A stretch of 64,000 bases of DNA. Source: an uncultured Eubacteriales bacterium. Its GTDB lineage: Bacteria > Bacillota > Clostridia > Lachnospirales > Lachnospiraceae. Numbering within the stretch: position 1 is the stretch's first letter; every line of letters begins with the position of its first letter. The DNA is taken from positions 1 through 64,000 of the forward strand of contig OMWM01000004.1 of assembly GCA_900314775.1 (NCBI GenBank), in the 5' to 3' direction. This document shows, in pieces, positions 28,076 to 37,887 of the stretch. A program made the translations under genes and the position numbers. The notes below the pieces were generated by a model, which was given only the letters and a program-made list of their open reading frames with translations, was not told the DNA's origin and did not search any database.

Positions 28076-28117
28076 TGTGTATATACACATACTACCTGTT
28101 CTGCTTCCATCTGTCAA
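28076..28117 (-). promoter_or_regulatory. marR promoter with palindromic operator
   Basis: TTGACA (28112-28117), a 17-base spacer, TAGTAT (28089-28094), then the perfect 14-base palindrome TGTGTATATACACA (28076-28089) over the start site, ideal for autorepression. Confidence 0.75.
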
Positions 28118-28118
28118 G

Positions 28119-28149
28119 AAAAAAGTTCCCGCCGCCAGGGCAGGAACTT
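28119..28149 (-). terminator. Terminator of pgeF
   Basis: Stem AAGTTCCCGCC / GGCAGGAACTT (one wobble) followed by TTTTC on the minus strand, butting against the marR -35. Confidence 0.85.
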
Positions 28150-28189
28150 TTCCATAAAGTATCGCAGGCAGCGGAAATTTTTCCGCCGG

Positions 28190-29029
28190 TTATTTCAGGT
28201 AAAGGAACGAGCCGAAGACGCCGCGTCTGCCGTGGCTGGCTCTGTGGGAAAACAGCAGGTCCGGGTTGCAGCAGGTGCAGATATCGGTCACCGCGATATT
28301 TTCCGGCTTCACACCTGCCTCCTCGAGCACGATCCGGTTGCTCTGCCAGAGATCGAGCTGATAGTGTCCGTTGTGCTTATCAATCAGGATCTCCTCTTCA
28401 TGGCCGGCAAACTCCTTTTTAAACCGGTCGGCGACGTCCTCGCTGATCTCATAGCAGTCCTGACAGATCGACGGGGCGATGGCGCAGATCATGTCCGCCG
28501 GCTCCGTCCCGTAGTTCGCCTGCATTTTCCGGATGGCCTCACGGCTGATCCGGCCGACCGTACCCCTCCAGCCGGAATGCACAAGACCGATCGCACGGCG
28601 CACAGGGTCTACCAGAAAGACCGGCACGCAGTCCGCTGTGAAAATCGAAAGGACAAGGCCCGGCACGTTGGTCACCAGACCGTCTACATCGGTGTAATCA
28701 CGCGGCCTCGTGACGCCCTTGCCCGCATCCGCTTCTGTCACGGTACGCACATTGACGGTGTGCGTCTGATCCGAGAGCACAAACTGATCCGGCCGGACAT
28801 GCAGCGCCTGCGCCGTGATTTCAAAATTCTTCTGTACGTTCTCATCCGGGTCGCCAAGACCCGTCTTCAGATTCAGGGAACGGAAATACCCCTCACTGAC
28901 GCCGCCGAGCCTCGTCGTCACGGCATGGCCGATCATATCCAGCTGCGAAAGCCGCGGGAAAGTGAGAACGGGGATGTTCCGTTCTTCCACCTGCATGGGC
29001 ATTTCCGAAGGTTTTCTGATAAATTCCAT
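28190..29029 (-). CDS. pgeF: Peptidoglycan editing factor / YfiH-family purine nucleoside phosphorylase
   Basis: A 279-residue multicopper-polyphenol-oxidase-fold (COG1496) protein. Members remove wrong amino acids from muropeptide precursors and act on purine nucleosides. Typical features are seen: ADCVPVFLVDP and IGLVHSGWRGTVGRIS (active-site Cys and His), and the C-terminal DICTCCNPDLLFSHRASHGRRG. GGAGG lies seven bases before ATG 29029. It follows the remnant MATE gene by 30 bases. Confidence 0.92.
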   Translation of the reverse strand: MEFIRKPSEMPMQVEERNIPVLTFPRLSQLDMIGHAVTTRLGGVSEGYFRSLNLKTGLGDPDENVQKNFEITAQALHVRPDQFVLSDQTHTVNVRTVTEADAGKGVTRPRDYTDVDGLVTNVPGLVLSIFTADCVPVFLVDPVRRAIGLVHSGWRGTVGRISREAIRKMQANYGTEPADMICAIAPSICQDCYEISEDVADRFKKEFAGHEEEILIDKHNGHYQLDLWQSNRIVLEEAGVKPENIAVTDICTCCNPDLLFSHRASHGRRGVFGSFLYLK

Positions 29030-29058
29030 ATAATTTCCTCCATTAATAAGGACTGATG

Positions 29059-29757
29059 TTATGCCTGCGCTTCCGGCAGCACCTTGCTCTCCCACCGGCT
29101 GCGTTTCAGATAAACTGTCATGATGATATTGCGGACAAGCCAGCCGGCCGGGCAGCCGAGCGACACCAGCTCCGCCGTATACATGATATGCGAAATCACC
29201 AGCAGATAGAGCTGACGGAATACGACAAATGAAAAGATCATGATGAACGTCGGTTCCTTTGCGTCACCGATGCCGCTGAGCACGGCGGCGTATACCTGAT
29301 TGCCGGCGCAAAGCACATCAAACAGGCAGTTCAGATGAATGTACAGCGTACCGTATTCCACAACAGCTGCCTCGCTGTTAAATAATTGTACCACTTCCGG
29401 GGCAAAAATAAATTCCAGAATACAGATCACCAGTATTTTCCTCGTCATGGCCCGATCCAGCTTCATTTCCTTCCAGGTAATGCTGTAATCATCCGGACTG
29501 CAAAAAAGCACGTACAGTCCCATAAACGAAGAGACAAACTGCGCAATCACGGTCGCCGGCATGGCGCCCGTGACGGCGCCGAGGGCATCCGAACCCACGA
29601 AGCGTCCCACGGCAATGCTGTCCACCGTGTTATACAGCTGCTGAAAAATATTTCCGACCAGAAACGGCAGTGAAAAGAGCATCAGTTCCTTAAGGATCGG
29701 TCCTGTGTCATATCCTTTGCACCAGCTGTCCTTATTTTCCTTTCCCCTTTTCTGCAA
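29059..29757 (-). pseudogene. Internally deleted MATE-family efflux pump
   Basis: The open frame codes for 232 residues, about half of a MATE transporter (~450). The start is normal (LFSLPFLVGNIFQQLYNTVD, SIAVGRFVGSDALGAVTGA). It then jumps after ~80 residues into the middle loop (DDYSITWKEMKLDRAMTRKILVI), and again straight to the late part (FAPEVVQLFNSEAAVVEYG to the end). Two in-frame deletions thus remove several helices. The only start is a TTG lying inside the terminator of the upstream gene, with no clear ribosome site. A transport function is very unlikely. Confidence 0.78.
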
Positions 29758-29785
29758 AAAATCCGCCTGCCCGAAGACAAGCGGA
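29756..29785 (-). terminator. Terminator of the ABC exporter gene
   Basis: Ten-base stem with a TTCG tetraloop (29762-29785), then T6 on the minus strand. Confidence 0.85.
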
Positions 29786-29819
29786 TATATTATAGCATAG
29801 ATTAAACTGTATACAGCAA

Positions 29820-32447
29820 TTATTCCGACCGCAGCGCCGCCACCGGATCGCTCTTTGCCGCCTTCGAAGCCGGCCAGAGACCGGAGACGCAGCTCAGAAT
29901 GACGCTCAGTACAATCAGCTTCAGTGCCCTTGGATACGACAGGAACGCGGAAATATTTTCGACGTCCGCGACGTGCCGGATGATCACATTGACCAGCGGC
30001 AGCAGCGCATAGGTGATGCCAACGCCCATGAAGCCGGACAGCAGGCCGATGATAAAGGTTTCCGCATTGAAAATCTCGGACACATTGTGTTTCGAGGCGC
30101 CGATCGCACGCAGAATACCGATCTCCTTGCGCCGCTCGAGCACACTGATGTAGGTGATGACGCCGATCATGATCGACGAAACAACCAACGATATCGCTAC
30201 GAAGGCGATGATCACCTTGCTGATGGTATTGACGATCGTCGACAGCGAATCCATCAGGACGCCGACCATGTCGCTGTAGGATATTTTCTTATCCGGCTCG
30301 CCGGCTTTTTCCGCATCCTCATTATAATCGGCGATGATCTGCAGGATGTCCGACTTCGCATCAAAATTCTTCGGATAAATCAGGATCTGATACGGATCGC
30401 CGACATCGGCATAATCCAGCTTCGCCAGATTGTTTTCGAGCGAATCCTCATCGGAGCCGCTCAGGATCTGCTGCAGAAGCGACCGGATCTGCGCCGCGCT
30501 CAGATTCGTACTGATCAGCGAAGAAAGGGCGGACGGATCCATGTCGAAAAGATCGGCAAAGCTGCCGGTCATCGAAGACACCGCCGACTCCATCTGCGCG
30601 GTGATCTGCGTGCCCAGTTCGCTCATGGCAGAGGTCATGGCACTTTGCAGCTGCGAACCGATGTCAGATGCCAGACCGCTCATGGTCTGCGAGATCATAT
30701 CCTGCATCTGCTGCTGCAGCCGGTCCGTATTGACCGCGCTGGCGATGGTGTCTGTGATCAGCTGCTGCCCCTCCTGCGTATTCAGATACGCCGTAAAAGA
30801 AGAACCGATCTTCGTCAGATCCGGCTTCCCGTTGGCCTGCGCATAGGCGGTATAGCCGTCGGCCAGCGCTGACGCCAGGGCCTGTGCCTGTTCATCGCTG
30901 ATCTGCATGTTCTGAATGCTCGATTCAATCTCCGAAAGGTCCGCTGCCAAAAGCGCCTGTGCCTGCGGTGACTGCAGGTACTGCGTCATATACTCTCCCA
31001 TCTGCGACGGGTCGGTCATGCCGTTCTCATCCGCATAATCCTTAAACCCGGCAAGGAACTGCTCCATCATCTGCTGCAGCTGCTCCTGCGTAATCAGCTT
31101 GTCAGCATTTTCCGAAATGATCTGCTGCAGCTGCGTCCGGACAATGGACTGCGCATCAGACGACCGCAGATACTCTGACACGGCTGTCGGCAGATTCTGG
31201 TAATCCGTCGACGGGTCGGCGGCGGCATACGCCAGATAGCCGTTCATGACATTTTCAGACAGCGTCTGCAGGTCCTCCTGCGAAATATTCACCTCGATCT
31301 GACTCAGCAGATCCGCGATTTCCTCCGATGACATAGACGGCATCGCCGCACTCAGATCCTGCGCGCTCAGCAGATCGCCGAGATTCAGCCCGGACAGATC
31401 GATGCTGCCGAAAGCATCCGTCAGCGCACTGGTGTCGATCGAATCCGCATTCAGGGAAAAAGCATCGGCCAGCGCATCCTGATTGATGGTAAAAAGATCG
31501 GCAAAATTAATATCCTCATCTCCGCTGCCGAAGCTCTTGCCGGTAAAAATATTCCGGTCCGGCTGCGACAGCTGCGCCTGTACGGCATCTTTGTTCTTCG
31601 CCTGCTGTATTGCCTCCAGGTTCAGATCATAAGAATATTTGATGCCGCTGCCAAGCATGGCCGCGGTCGAATTTTTCTTCGGCTGCACAACCCCGACAAT
31701 CGTCAGGTCTTCCCCGTTTTCAACCAGAGAGCGCATATATTCCTCGTCGTCCTTCTGTGAAATCCAGAGGTCATGCTCCTCATCATAAGTGTAATAATCC
31801 GCGCTGCTGACCATTTTAAAGGTGATCCCGAGGAAATCCTCATAATCATAGGTCTCATCGTCATCGTCAACCGTAAAATTCCGCTGATTGATATAGGCGT
31901 CGATATAGGAATCCAGCTGCTCAGGGTCCTTTACGCCCATGTCATACAGGACAAGATCGCTGACCGCCGAATCCTGCGTCAGAACGAGAACCAGCTCATT
32001 GGCCTTCTTCGGCCAGCGCCCTGCCTTGACATCGTACTGGTCGCGGTAGAGCTCTTCGTCCTGCGGCATGGCCGAAAAAACGTTGACATCCATCATGGAA
32101 ATCATGCTGCCGGAATTCGTCGTGGATGAGCCCATCCCCATGCTGCTGAGGATCTGATCCGGATTGACCTGGCGGTATTGATCCCCGCTCACCTGATAGA
32201 TCTGCGGTGTGATGTTGTAATTGTATTCTATGGCATCCGCATGTTTTTCGATGCCGCTCTTTCCCGAATCAATAAAGGTTTTGAACGAGGCCAGATCATT
32301 GAAGGAGGCGTCGCTGAGGTAGCTGCTGACCAGCTTGCGGACATGAACCTTGTCCTCTGTCTCCTTCCTGCTCTCTTCCCCCTCCCCACTGATCTCATCG
32401 ATCGTCGAGGAGACGTCGTAGCTTGTCTTGTCGAGCTCGATCGGATA
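29820..32447 (-). pseudogene. MacB/FtsX-like ABC exporter, permease part downstream of an in-frame stop
   Basis: This 875-codon open frame is in the same frame as the ATPase part and separated from it by a single TAA (32448-32450). It starts YPIELDKTSYDVSSTIDE, where homologous fusions simply continue. A very long extracytoplasmic region (about 550 residues) is rich in Q, S, D and A and contains three degenerate repeats (GYLAYAAAD, FKDYADENG, GYTAYAQANG, each followed by a YLRSSDAQ/YLQSPQAQ/YLNTQEGQ box). The C-terminus has the FtsX membrane domain (LERRKEIGILRAIGASKHNV, last helices, ending AAKSDPVAALRSE). Without read-through it needs its own start; a GTG at 32192 is open but has no evident role. 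Confidence 0.8.
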
Positions 32448-33353
32448 TTATGACAGCGCCACCTTCTCCGAATCATCGATATAGCCCATGACGCCGCCCT
32501 GCAGCGCCATCACGAGTGCGATGCCGATGATGCCGATCGAGCCGGCAAAGGCGACCAGCAGCGTACGGGCTTTTTTCGTGCGCAGGTTGTTGAAGCTGAG
32601 CGAGAGCGCCGTGCCGAAATTCATGGCCGCACGCCCGAAATTGCGGTGCTGCGGCGGCTCAGCTGCCGGTTCCGGTTCGTAGGGATCGGAATCATCGGTG
32701 ATCCGGCCGTCCCTTAAATTGACAATCCGGGTCGCGTACTGATAGGCAAGGTCCGGATTGTGGGTAACCATGACAATCAGGCGGTCTTTGGAAACTTCTT
32801 TGAGCAGTTCCATGACCTGCAGGCTCGTGTCGCTGTCGAGCGCGCCGGTCGGCTCATCGGCCAGCAGGATCTCCGGATTGTTGACGAGCGCCCGCGCAAT
32901 CGCCACTCTCTGCATCTGCCCGCCGGAGAGCTGGTTCGGCTTCTTGTTCAGATGCGCACCCAGCCCGACTCTCTCCAGCGCATCGGCTGCCCGCCGCCTG
33001 CGCTCGCTGCCGGTGATGCCGGAAATCGTGAGCGCCAGCTCTACATTGGACAAGACCGTCTGGTGCTCGATCAGGTTATAACTCTGAAAAACAAAGCCTA
33101 CCGAATGATTGCGGTAGGAATCCCAGTCGCGGTCCGTGTATTCATTGGTTGAAACACCGTTGATGATCAGGTCGCCGCTGTCGTAGCGGTCCAGACCGCC
33201 GATCACGTTCAGCAGCGTCGTCTTGCCGGACCCGGAAGGCCCGAGAATCGCGACAAACTCGCTGTCGCGCAGGCTGATGCTGACATGATCCAGTGCCTGC
33301 TGCACAGCCGCCTCTGTCCGATAGGCTTTGCATATATCGGTAAGCTGAAGCAT
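32448..33353 (-). pseudogene. MacB-like ABC exporter, ATPase part and first membrane helix, ended by a stop codon
   Basis: 301 residues: a LolD/MacB-type ATPase (Walker A GPSGSGKTT, Q-loop FVFQSYNL, signature LSGGQMQRVAIARAL, Walker B LLADEPTGALD, H-loop THNP) followed by NLRTKKARTLLVAFAGSIGIIGIALVMAL, the first membrane helix of a fused permease. It stops at ...EKVALS, in the middle of the fusion. The ATPase part is complete and could be made, but the transporter would lack its permease. The full gene would span 33353-29820 (about 1177 codons). Confidence 0.82.
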
Positions 33354-33412
33354 TTTACCATCGCTTTCTGTAAAGATTCCGGGCGGTCTGCGCCCGGTCA
33401 GAAGTTTACATA

Positions 33413-33418
33413 ATTATA
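33413..33418 (-). promoter_or_regulatory. Extended -10 promoter of the ABC exporter
   Basis: Perfect TATAAT preceded by TGG; the -35 (TTTATC at 17 bases) is weak. A GC-rich seven-base hairpin (CCGGGCG / CGCCCGG, 33379-33397) lies in the leader. Confidence 0.5.
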
Positions 33419-33472
33419 CCATAAATCAAAACGCCGATAAATTGACAATCGGCCGCATATGACGCCTGTCAG

Positions 33473-33509
33473 AAAAGGGCGGCCCTGTGCGTCGCACAAA
33501 GCCGCCCTT
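33473..33509 (-). terminator. Terminator of the FAH-family gene
   Basis: Nine-base stem AAGGGCGGC / GCCGCCCTT followed by TTTTCT on the minus strand. Confidence 0.8.
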
Positions 33510-33522
33510 CCGGTTCTGTTAT

Positions 33523-34428
33523 TTATTCAACTGTATTGATCAGGGAGCCGATCTCCTCGATCCGGCATTCCACGACATCGCCTTTCTTCAGAAATGTCGG
33601 CGGGTCCATGCCCATGCCGACGCCCTTCGGCGTACCGGTAATGATGATCGTGCCGGCCTTGAGCGTCATGCCCTGGCTCAGCTCGGTCACAATCCGGTTG
33701 ATGTCAAAAATCATCTGATCGGTGCAGGAATCCTGCCGCAGCTGCCCGTTCACATAGGTCTGCAGCTTAAGCTTTGGCGGATAGGCAACCTCTTTCGCCG
33801 TGATAATGCACGGTCCCATCGGTGTAAAGCCGTCCAGGCTCTTTCCCAGGTACCACTGCGTGTGCCTTGTCTGCAGATCCCGCGCGCTCACATCGTTGCA
33901 GATCGTATAGCCGAAAATGTATTTCCTCAGCTTTTCCGGCTTATCCAGATGGAGCTTATGGATATCCCTGTTCAGAATCACCGCCAGCTCGCATTCGTAA
34001 TCCAGCTTCTGCGTGACATCCTCGTGCGCGGGAATCGGCTCGCCGCTGCCCTGCACGTAATTCGCGCGCTTTGCAAAATAGACCGGATACTCCGGATCCT
34101 TTGTCGTAAACGCCTCCCTGGAATAGCCGGCCGCTTCGTCCGAATGGGCGCGATAATTCAGGCCCAGACAGATCACATCCTGCCGCGGAACCGGTATCGG
34201 CGCCAGAATCTTCACGGAAGCCGGATCGATCCGGTATGCCGGATGGTCGGTCTGCGCCGTGTGCCACTCGAGATCGTCCAGATCCCGCAGGGATGCACGC
34301 TCGATCAGATCATTCATATCTGTACAGGGAAAACCGAATTCCGAAATCGGGCCGATCTTTCCGTTCAGTCTGTTGACCGCCCCGACTGTCTCCCTGCCAT
34401 CCGCATCCATATACGTTACCAGTCGCAT
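33523..34428 (-). CDS. Fumarylacetoacetate hydrolase-family protein
   Basis: A 301-residue FAH-fold enzyme; members hydrolyse or decarboxylate 2,4-diketo acids and related acylpyruvates with a divalent metal. The core motifs are present: CLGLNYRAHSDEAAG, the metal ligands in DYECELAVILNRD, GYTICNDVSARDLQ, KSLDGFTPMGPCI and TGTPKGVGMG. An N-terminal ~75-residue domain is typical. AGGAG precedes the ATG by ten bases. Substrate unknown; no catabolic operon surrounds it. Confidence 0.9.
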   Translation of the reverse strand: MRLVTYMDADGRETVGAVNRLNGKIGPISEFGFPCTDMNDLIERASLRDLDDLEWHTAQTDHPAYRIDPASVKILAPIPVPRQDVICLGLNYRAHSDEAAGYSREAFTTKDPEYPVYFAKRANYVQGSGEPIPAHEDVTQKLDYECELAVILNRDIHKLHLDKPEKLRKYIFGYTICNDVSARDLQTRHTQWYLGKSLDGFTPMGPCIITAKEVAYPPKLKLQTYVNGQLRQDSCTDQMIFDINRIVTELSQGMTLKAGTIIITGTPKGVGMGMDPPTFLKKGDVVECRIEEIGSLINTVE

Positions 34429-34459
34429 AACTACTCATCTCCTGTATATTTTTTATAAA

Positions 34460-36022
34460 TCAGAGCATCTGCGCGATCAGCCGGAGAATCATCTGTCCGA
34501 ACCGAAGCCGCGTGCTTCGGCCTGTTCTGTACGTCTCCGTCACATCACGGCACTCGGCGAACATATTCTCAAAATCGGCCTTCGTATCCTTCACGGCCTT
34601 TTTGCCAACGTACAGGCAGCCGTCTTCAAAGTGATGGTAAAGGCTCCGGTAATCGAGATTGATCGTCCCGCAGACCGCCGCCGTATCGTCTGTCACGCAC
34701 ATCTTGCAGTGGCAGAAACCCGGCGTATACTCATAGATTTTCACACCGTTCCTTACAAGACTGTTATAGTACGATCTCGTCACACTGTAAATGATTTTTT
34801 TATCCGGGATGCCCGGCGTGATAATCCGGACATCGACGCCTTTCTTAGCCGCCAGACCCAGTGCGTGAATCATCTCGTCTGTGATGATCAGATACGGTGT
34901 CACATACCAGATATAGCGGTGGGCACTGTAGGCAAGGCTGATATAGACCTCCTCGCCGACATGTTCGTTGTCCATCGGCGTATCCGCATAGGGCTGCACA
35001 AAACCGTCCGCCCCCGGCAGCGGCTGCACTTCCGGCAGATACTGTGCATAGCTGACATCATCAATATCATTGTCGCGGACCGCATTCCACATCTCCAGAA
35101 ACGTTACCGTAAAGCTCTTTACGGCTTCGCCGAGGACCTCGACACCGGTATCCTTCCAGAATCCGTAAGGATGCGTGATATTGAAATATTCATCGGCCAG
35201 ATTATAGCCGCCGGTAAACGCCGCCTTGCCGTCCGTGATCATCATCTTTCTGTGATCGCGGTTATCGCGGAAAGCGCTGAAACCAGGCATAAAGGTATTA
35301 AATACCCGGCACCGGATGCCGCAGGCCTCCATACGTTTTGTAAAATCGGTCGTCATGTACCGCATGCTGCCGATATCATCGTAAATCACACGGACTTCCA
35401 CGCCCTGCTCTGCTTTCCTCTTCAGGATTTCCAGCAGGGAGTTCCAGATTTCGCCCTCCTCGATGGCGTAGTATTCAATAAAAATAAAATCCTGCGCCCG
35501 CTCGAGTGCTTCCTTCTGCACCTTGAGCTCATCGGCGGCCGAACTGAAATACCGCACCCGCGAATTGCTGTAGACCGGATAGCCGCTGTAATGCACGAGA
35601 TAATCAGCGGTGCCGCCGAGCGGTACATATTTCTTCTTGAAATCCGCCAGGTCTTTCCTGCGGTCTTCGTTCTGCAGCATCGGCAGCAGTACGGCATCGA
35701 TATCGCGGTAGCGCCGGCGCATTCTGATCTCCGACAGACTGTACCGGGTCAGCAGGTACATCGTCATGCCCGGCAGCGGAAATGCCATGATCAGAATGAT
35801 CCACGGCATTTTCATGCTGGCTGTATTGTGCTGGGAATAAATCCACAGAACCATGACAACGGCGAGTGCCTTGAGCATATAGTCCAGCCACCACACCTGC
35901 CTGGTGATATAGCTGACAGCAAAGACAATCGCCACGATCTCCGCAATCGTGATTACAATAGAGATCACGAAGCGGAACACGCCCTTTTTCACTTGCGGTT
36001 TTCTTCTATCTTTTTCTGTCAT
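34460..36022 (-). CDS. cls: Cardiolipin synthase (phospholipase D family)
   Basis: Condenses two phosphatidylglycerols into cardiolipin. The 520-residue protein has two N-terminal membrane helices (about 17-37 and 42-62, with a third hydrophobic stretch to ~90) and two PLD catalytic motifs: HRKMMITDGKAAFTGG (near 240) and HCKMCVTDDTAAVCGTINLD (near 435), each with the HxK dyad. It overlaps the end of the upstream YgiQ gene by 17 bases, so the two are co-transcribed. AGGAA lies eight bases before the ATG. Confidence 0.94.
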   Translation of the reverse strand: MTEKDRRKPQVKKGVFRFVISIVITIAEIVAIVFAVSYITRQVWWLDYMLKALAVVMVLWIYSQHNTASMKMPWIILIMAFPLPGMTMYLLTRYSLSEIRMRRRYRDIDAVLLPMLQNEDRRKDLADFKKKYVPLGGTADYLVHYSGYPVYSNSRVRYFSSAADELKVQKEALERAQDFIFIEYYAIEEGEIWNSLLEILKRKAEQGVEVRVIYDDIGSMRYMTTDFTKRMEACGIRCRVFNTFMPGFSAFRDNRDHRKMMITDGKAAFTGGYNLADEYFNITHPYGFWKDTGVEVLGEAVKSFTVTFLEMWNAVRDNDIDDVSYAQYLPEVQPLPGADGFVQPYADTPMDNEHVGEEVYISLAYSAHRYIWYVTPYLIITDEMIHALGLAAKKGVDVRIITPGIPDKKIIYSVTRSYYNSLVRNGVKIYEYTPGFCHCKMCVTDDTAAVCGTINLDYRSLYHHFEDGCLYVGKKAVKDTKADFENMFAECRDVTETYRTGRSTRLRFGQMILRLIAQML

Positions 36023-37871
36023 TTGATCTGTTCCTGCTCCTTTTCCTGCCGTGTCTGATTTTACGCGGCGGTATCAGACAGTCGGCGCCGAATCCGATCA
36101 GATCTTTTCTCCCTGCCCTCAGAAGTGCTTCTTTCACAAGATCATAATTCTCTTCATCCCGGAACTGGATCAGGGCACGCTGCATGGCCTTTTCATGCGG
36201 ATCCGAGGCCACATAGACGCGGGACATATCCCGCGGGTCAATGCCTGTCCAGTACATGCAGGTGGAAATCGTCCCCGGTGTCGGGTAAAAATCCTGCACC
36301 TGCCTTGGATTGATGCCTGTCTTCTTCTCGTACTCTGCCAGCGCGATGGCATCCTGCAGCGTACTGCCCGGATGGGAGGACATCAGATAAGGCACCACGT
36401 ACTGATTCATCCCCAGTTCCCGGTTTACCCGGTCAAATTCCCGAAGGAATGCATTATATGTCTTCACGCCCGGCTTGCCCATGCGGCGCAGCACGTTGTC
36501 CGATACGTGCTCCGGTGCCGTCCGGAGCTGACCGCTCACGTGGTACCGGCACAGTTCTTTCAGAAAGCGCCGGTTTTTATCCGCCATCAGATAATCAAAC
36601 CGGAAGCCGGAACGCACGAACACCTTCTTCACGCCCGGCAGCGCGCGCAGCTTGCGCAGAAGCTCCAGATAATCGCTGTGGTCCACCTCAAGATGCGGAC
36701 ACGGCTGCGGAAAAAGGCACTGCCTTCCGGGGCAGGCGCCCTTAGTCAGCTGCTTTTTGCATGCCGGCTGCCGGAATTCCGCCGTCGGTCCGCCGACGTC
36801 GGAGATATAGCCTTTGAAATCCGGATCCTGCAGGAAGCCCCTGGCCTCTTCTATCAGGGATTCATGGCTGCGCGCCTGCACGATCCGCCCTTCGTGAAAG
36901 GTCAGCGCACAGAAGCTGCAGCCGCCAAAGCACCCCCGGTTGGATGTCAGGCTGAATTTTACCTCGTCCAGAGCCGGTACGCCGCCTTCTTTGTCATACA
37001 TCGGGTGCGCCCGGCGCGTATACGGCAGCGCGTAGACATCATCGAGCTCCATCGTGGTGAGCGGCCGCGAAGGCGGGTTCTGCACGACAAAGAGCTTGCC
37101 GTCATATGCCTCGTAAAGGCGCCTGCCGGAATACGGGTCCGCATTGCGGTACTGCAGGCCAACACTCTCCGCGCAGGCCCGCTTATCGTCCCGGACAGCC
37201 TCGAAATCCGGAAGCCGGATGGCATCGTATATGTCCTCTTCATTTCTCGTCTTATAGACCGTGCCGTCGATAAATGTAATATCGGAAACGGCGAGGCCGC
37301 TGTCTAAAGCCTCCGCGATCTCCACGATGCTGCGCTCACCCATGCCGTAGGAAATCAGGTCGGCGCCGGAATCCAGCAGAATCGAGCGCCGTATTTTATT
37401 ATCCCAGTAGTCATAATGGCTGAGCCGGCGCAGGCTCGCCTCGATGCCGCCGATAATGATCGGTGTATTCCGGTGCAGCCTGCGGATCATGTTGCAGTAG
37501 ACGATGACGGCGCGGTCCGGCCGCCTGCCCATCGCGCCGCCCGGGCTGTACGCATCCCTGCCGCGATGTTTGCCGGCAACCGTGTAGTGATTCACCATCG
37601 AATCCATATTGCCGGCCGAAACAAGAAAGGCCAGCCGCGGCGTGCCGAAGACGTCGATACTGTGCGGATCATGCCAGTCCGGCTGACAGATCATGCCGAC
37701 GCTGTATCCCCGGTCTTCCAGCACGCGGCTGATGATCGCACTGCCGAAGCTCGGATGATCCACATAGGCATCCCCGCAAACATAGACAAAATCCGGCTGC
37801 GAGATGCCGCGCGCCTCCATCTCCTGCCGCGTCACCGGCAGAAATCCATCTGTATTACCCGTACTCATCAT
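36006..37871 (-). CDS. YgiQ-family radical SAM protein
   Basis: A 621-residue radical SAM enzyme of unknown reaction. An N-terminal YgiQ/B12-binding-like domain (DGFLPVTRQEMEARG, DAYVDHPSFGSAIISRVLE, GGIEASLRRLSHYDYW) precedes the radical SAM core whose cluster ligands are in RGCFGGCSFC (about 320), and a C-terminal region with DFYPTPGTISTCMYWTGIDP, characteristic of the family. The last ~20 residues are very basic (RKIRHGRKRSRNRSNDRKR). Start at ATG 37871 or the adjacent ATG; the ribosome site is weak. Confidence 0.92.
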   Translation of the reverse strand: MMSTGNTDGFLPVTRQEMEARGISQPDFVYVCGDAYVDHPSFGSAIISRVLEDRGYSVGMICQPDWHDPHSIDVFGTPRLAFLVSAGNMDSMVNHYTVAGKHRGRDAYSPGGAMGRRPDRAVIVYCNMIRRLHRNTPIIIGGIEASLRRLSHYDYWDNKIRRSILLDSGADLISYGMGERSIVEIAEALDSGLAVSDITFIDGTVYKTRNEEDIYDAIRLPDFEAVRDDKRACAESVGLQYRNADPYSGRRLYEAYDGKLFVVQNPPSRPLTTMELDDVYALPYTRRAHPMYDKEGGVPALDEVKFSLTSNRGCFGGCSFCALTFHEGRIVQARSHESLIEEARGFLQDPDFKGYISDVGGPTAEFRQPACKKQLTKGACPGRQCLFPQPCPHLEVDHSDYLELLRKLRALPGVKKVFVRSGFRFDYLMADKNRRFLKELCRYHVSGQLRTAPEHVSDNVLRRMGKPGVKTYNAFLREFDRVNRELGMNQYVVPYLMSSHPGSTLQDAIALAEYEKKTGINPRQVQDFYPTPGTISTCMYWTGIDPRDMSRVYVASDPHEKAMQRALIQFRDEENYDLVKEALLRAGRKDLIGFGADCLIPPRKIRHGRKRSRNRSNDRKR

Positions 37872-37887
37872 ATCCGCCGTCTTTCCT

